Origin: Pseudoduganella rivuli
GTDB taxonomy: Bacteria; Pseudomonadota; Gammaproteobacteria; Burkholderiales; Burkholderiaceae_D
Direction: 5' to 3'
Assembly (NCBI RefSeq): GCF_009674485.1
Contig: NZ_WKJJ01000004.1
Location: 151,076 to 215,075, forward strand
DNA: 64,000 nt
This document shows positions 63,177-64,000 of the stretch, piece after piece. The notes beneath the pieces were generated by a model that was given only the letters and a program-made list of their open reading frames with translations, had not been told where the DNA came from and did not search any database. The translations under genes and the position numbers were made by a program. Positions within the stretch are counted from its first letter, which is position 1, and each line of letters starts with the position of its first letter.

Positions 63177-63899
63177 ATGAGAAGCCTTGCGCTCGAACCT
63201 GCCGACCTGCCGCGCACGCGCCGGACGCGTCGCGGCGCCATGGCCGGGGGCAGCCCGTGGCAATCTGAAAAGAGCGGCCAGACCCGCATCGCGATCCTCG
63301 AGGCGACGCTGGACTGCCTGGTCGACGTCGGCTATGCGCAAACCACGGCGGAAAAGATCGCCAGGCGGGCCGGCGTGTCGCGCGGCGCGATGACCCATCA
63401 CTTCAAGGCGCGTGCCGACGTGTTCGAGGCGGCGGCGCAGTTCGTGATCGAACGCCGCGCCGACGAATACGACCGGATGATCGGCCGTATCCGCGTGCAT
63501 CCGGCGGGCATGCCGGGCCTGGACGACATGCGCGACACGATGGCGGTGCTGCAGCGTTACTTCGCCTTGCCCTCGTTCCTGGCGCTGAACGAACTGCAGC
63601 GCGGCGCCCGTACCGACGTGGCATTCCGGCGCGCCATGTACCCGCTGGAAAAGGCGCTCGACAAGAAGCTGTCGGACAGCATGGTCAAGCACTTCCCGTT
63701 CCTGTCCGGCGTGGAAGCAACCCGCCAGGTCTTGATGGACCTGATCCTGTCGTCGATGCGGCCGGTCGCCATCGGCATGGCGCCGGCCCTGACAGGCGCG
63801 CGGCTGCAGCGCCTGCTCGACCAGCTGGCCGCGGTGGCCCTGCGGGAAATCAACGATGCAAGAAACAACAACATTCAATCAACAGGAGACGCGACATGA
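63177..63899 (+). CDS. TetR family regulator (island paralogue 2)
   Basis: A 240-residue regulator closely similar to the TetR at 35929-36693: ILEATLDCLVDVGYAQTTAE, AGVSRGAMTHHFKAR, LNELQRGARTDVAFRRAMYP, and VLMDLILSSMRPVAIGMAPA all have near-identical counterparts there. It is carried inside the dehydrogenase operon and overlaps the next gene by ATGA. With its paralogue it may bind the type 2 palindromes (inference). The start could also lie at 63240 (MAGGSPW). Confidence 0.88.
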   Translation: MRSLALEPADLPRTRRTRRGAMAGGSPWQSEKSGQTRIAILEATLDCLVDVGYAQTTAEKIARRAGVSRGAMTHHFKARADVFEAAAQFVIERRADEYDRMIGRIRVHPAGMPGLDDMRDTMAVLQRYFALPSFLALNELQRGARTDVAFRRAMYPLEKALDKKLSDSMVKHFPFLSGVEATRQVLMDLILSSMRPVAIGMAPALTGARLQRLLDQLAAVALREINDARNNNIQSTGDAT

Positions 63900-64000
63900 A
63901 CAAACCCGTGGACATCAAATTCACCGTCAATCCGCCGGAAACCGCGGGCGATCCGCTGGTGTTCCAGCGTCTTCTCAAGGAAGAGACGGTGCCGGTGCCC
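63896..64000 (+). CDS. 5' end of a gene cut by the window, possibly a second Rieske oxygenase
   Basis: The first 35 codons are present (MNKPVDIKFTVNPPETAGDP at the start, then VFQRLLKEETVPVP) after a good ribosome site (CAGGAG). The pattern FQRLLxEETVPVP resembles the N-termini of some ring-hydroxylating oxygenase alpha subunits, but no cofactor motif is in view, so the function is only a guess. Confidence 0.35.
   Translation, partial: MNKPVDIKFTVNPPETAGDPLVFQRLLKEETVPVP

Overview
The window looks like chromosomal DNA of a GC-rich betaproteobacterium. It is most likely an Oxalobacteraceae member (Massilia, Duganella or Janthinobacterium type). This is inferred from the smpB / ratA / rnfH / DUF4124 / guaB / guaA neighbourhood typical of Burkholderiales, the large Xanthomonas/Caulobacter-type TonB-dependent receptors and the codon usage. 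No tRNA, rRNA, CRISPR array, integrase, transposase or phage module was seen.

Layout. 1-0.5 kb: a decayed coding remnant. 0.5-6.8 kb: two divergent TonB-dependent receptors around a 630-bp spacer with LacI-type palindromes. 6.9-12 kb: a long FabG-like reductase, an NfeD/SPFH membrane pair and small proteins. 12.1-15 kb: a LytS-like kinase, a LytTR regulator broken by an in-frame TAA, and an S41 peptidase, overlapping or nearly so. 15.1-19.6 kb: housekeeping and small genes (a frameshifted secreted protein, DUF1993, DUF1272, YbaK, sirtuin, two lipoproteins, smpB). 19.6-28.6 kb: ratA-rnfH and guaB-guaA, separated by a gluconate cassette (porin, MFS transporter, gluconokinase, LacI regulator with a perfect operator upstream of gntK).

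28.7-64 kb: a large catabolic island that runs off the right end. It starts with an AraC regulator, a coupled 54-codon small ORF plus MFS transporter, and a secreted Cache protein. It continues with a fused B12-dependent acyl-CoA mutase (IcmF type), a TetR regulator, a Rieske oxygenase, a NIPSNAP-like protein and a 910-residue MalT/LuxR regulator. Then come an acyl-CoA dehydrogenase, a PaaG-like hydratase/isomerase, an ACAD10/11-like phosphotransferase with a lost metal ligand, and an OB-fold protein overlapping an Ltp-type thiolase. A second TetR diverges from a FadB-like enzyme, a thiolase and an SDR. A DUF1302 / DUF1329 / YCF48-like / MMPL envelope set follows, then a 2-oxo acid dehydrogenase with an E2 split into a free lipoyl domain and a free catalytic domain, an SDR, and a TetR paralogous to the first. 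A last gene is cut by the window end.

How it fits together. The island reads as uptake or export of a hydrophobic substrate (DUF1302, DUF1329, MMPL), hydroxylation by the Rieske enzyme, CoA-dependent side-chain or ring degradation (ACAD, hydratase, FadB, thiolase, possibly retro-aldol cleavage by the OB-fold/Ltp pair), carbon-skeleton rearrangement by IcmF, and 2-oxo acid oxidation. The substrate cannot be read from sequence; a branched or polycyclic compound (terpenoid or steroid-like) is an inference. Two palindrome families recur in front of separate transcription units of the island. One (TTGAYRCGCGTDKCAA) precedes icmF, the Rieske gene and the DUF1302 gene. The other (TAAAAACA or TACAAACA, a spacer, then TGTTTKTA) precedes the Rieske, DUF1302 and dehydrogenase genes. 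This suggests one regulon under at least two regulators.
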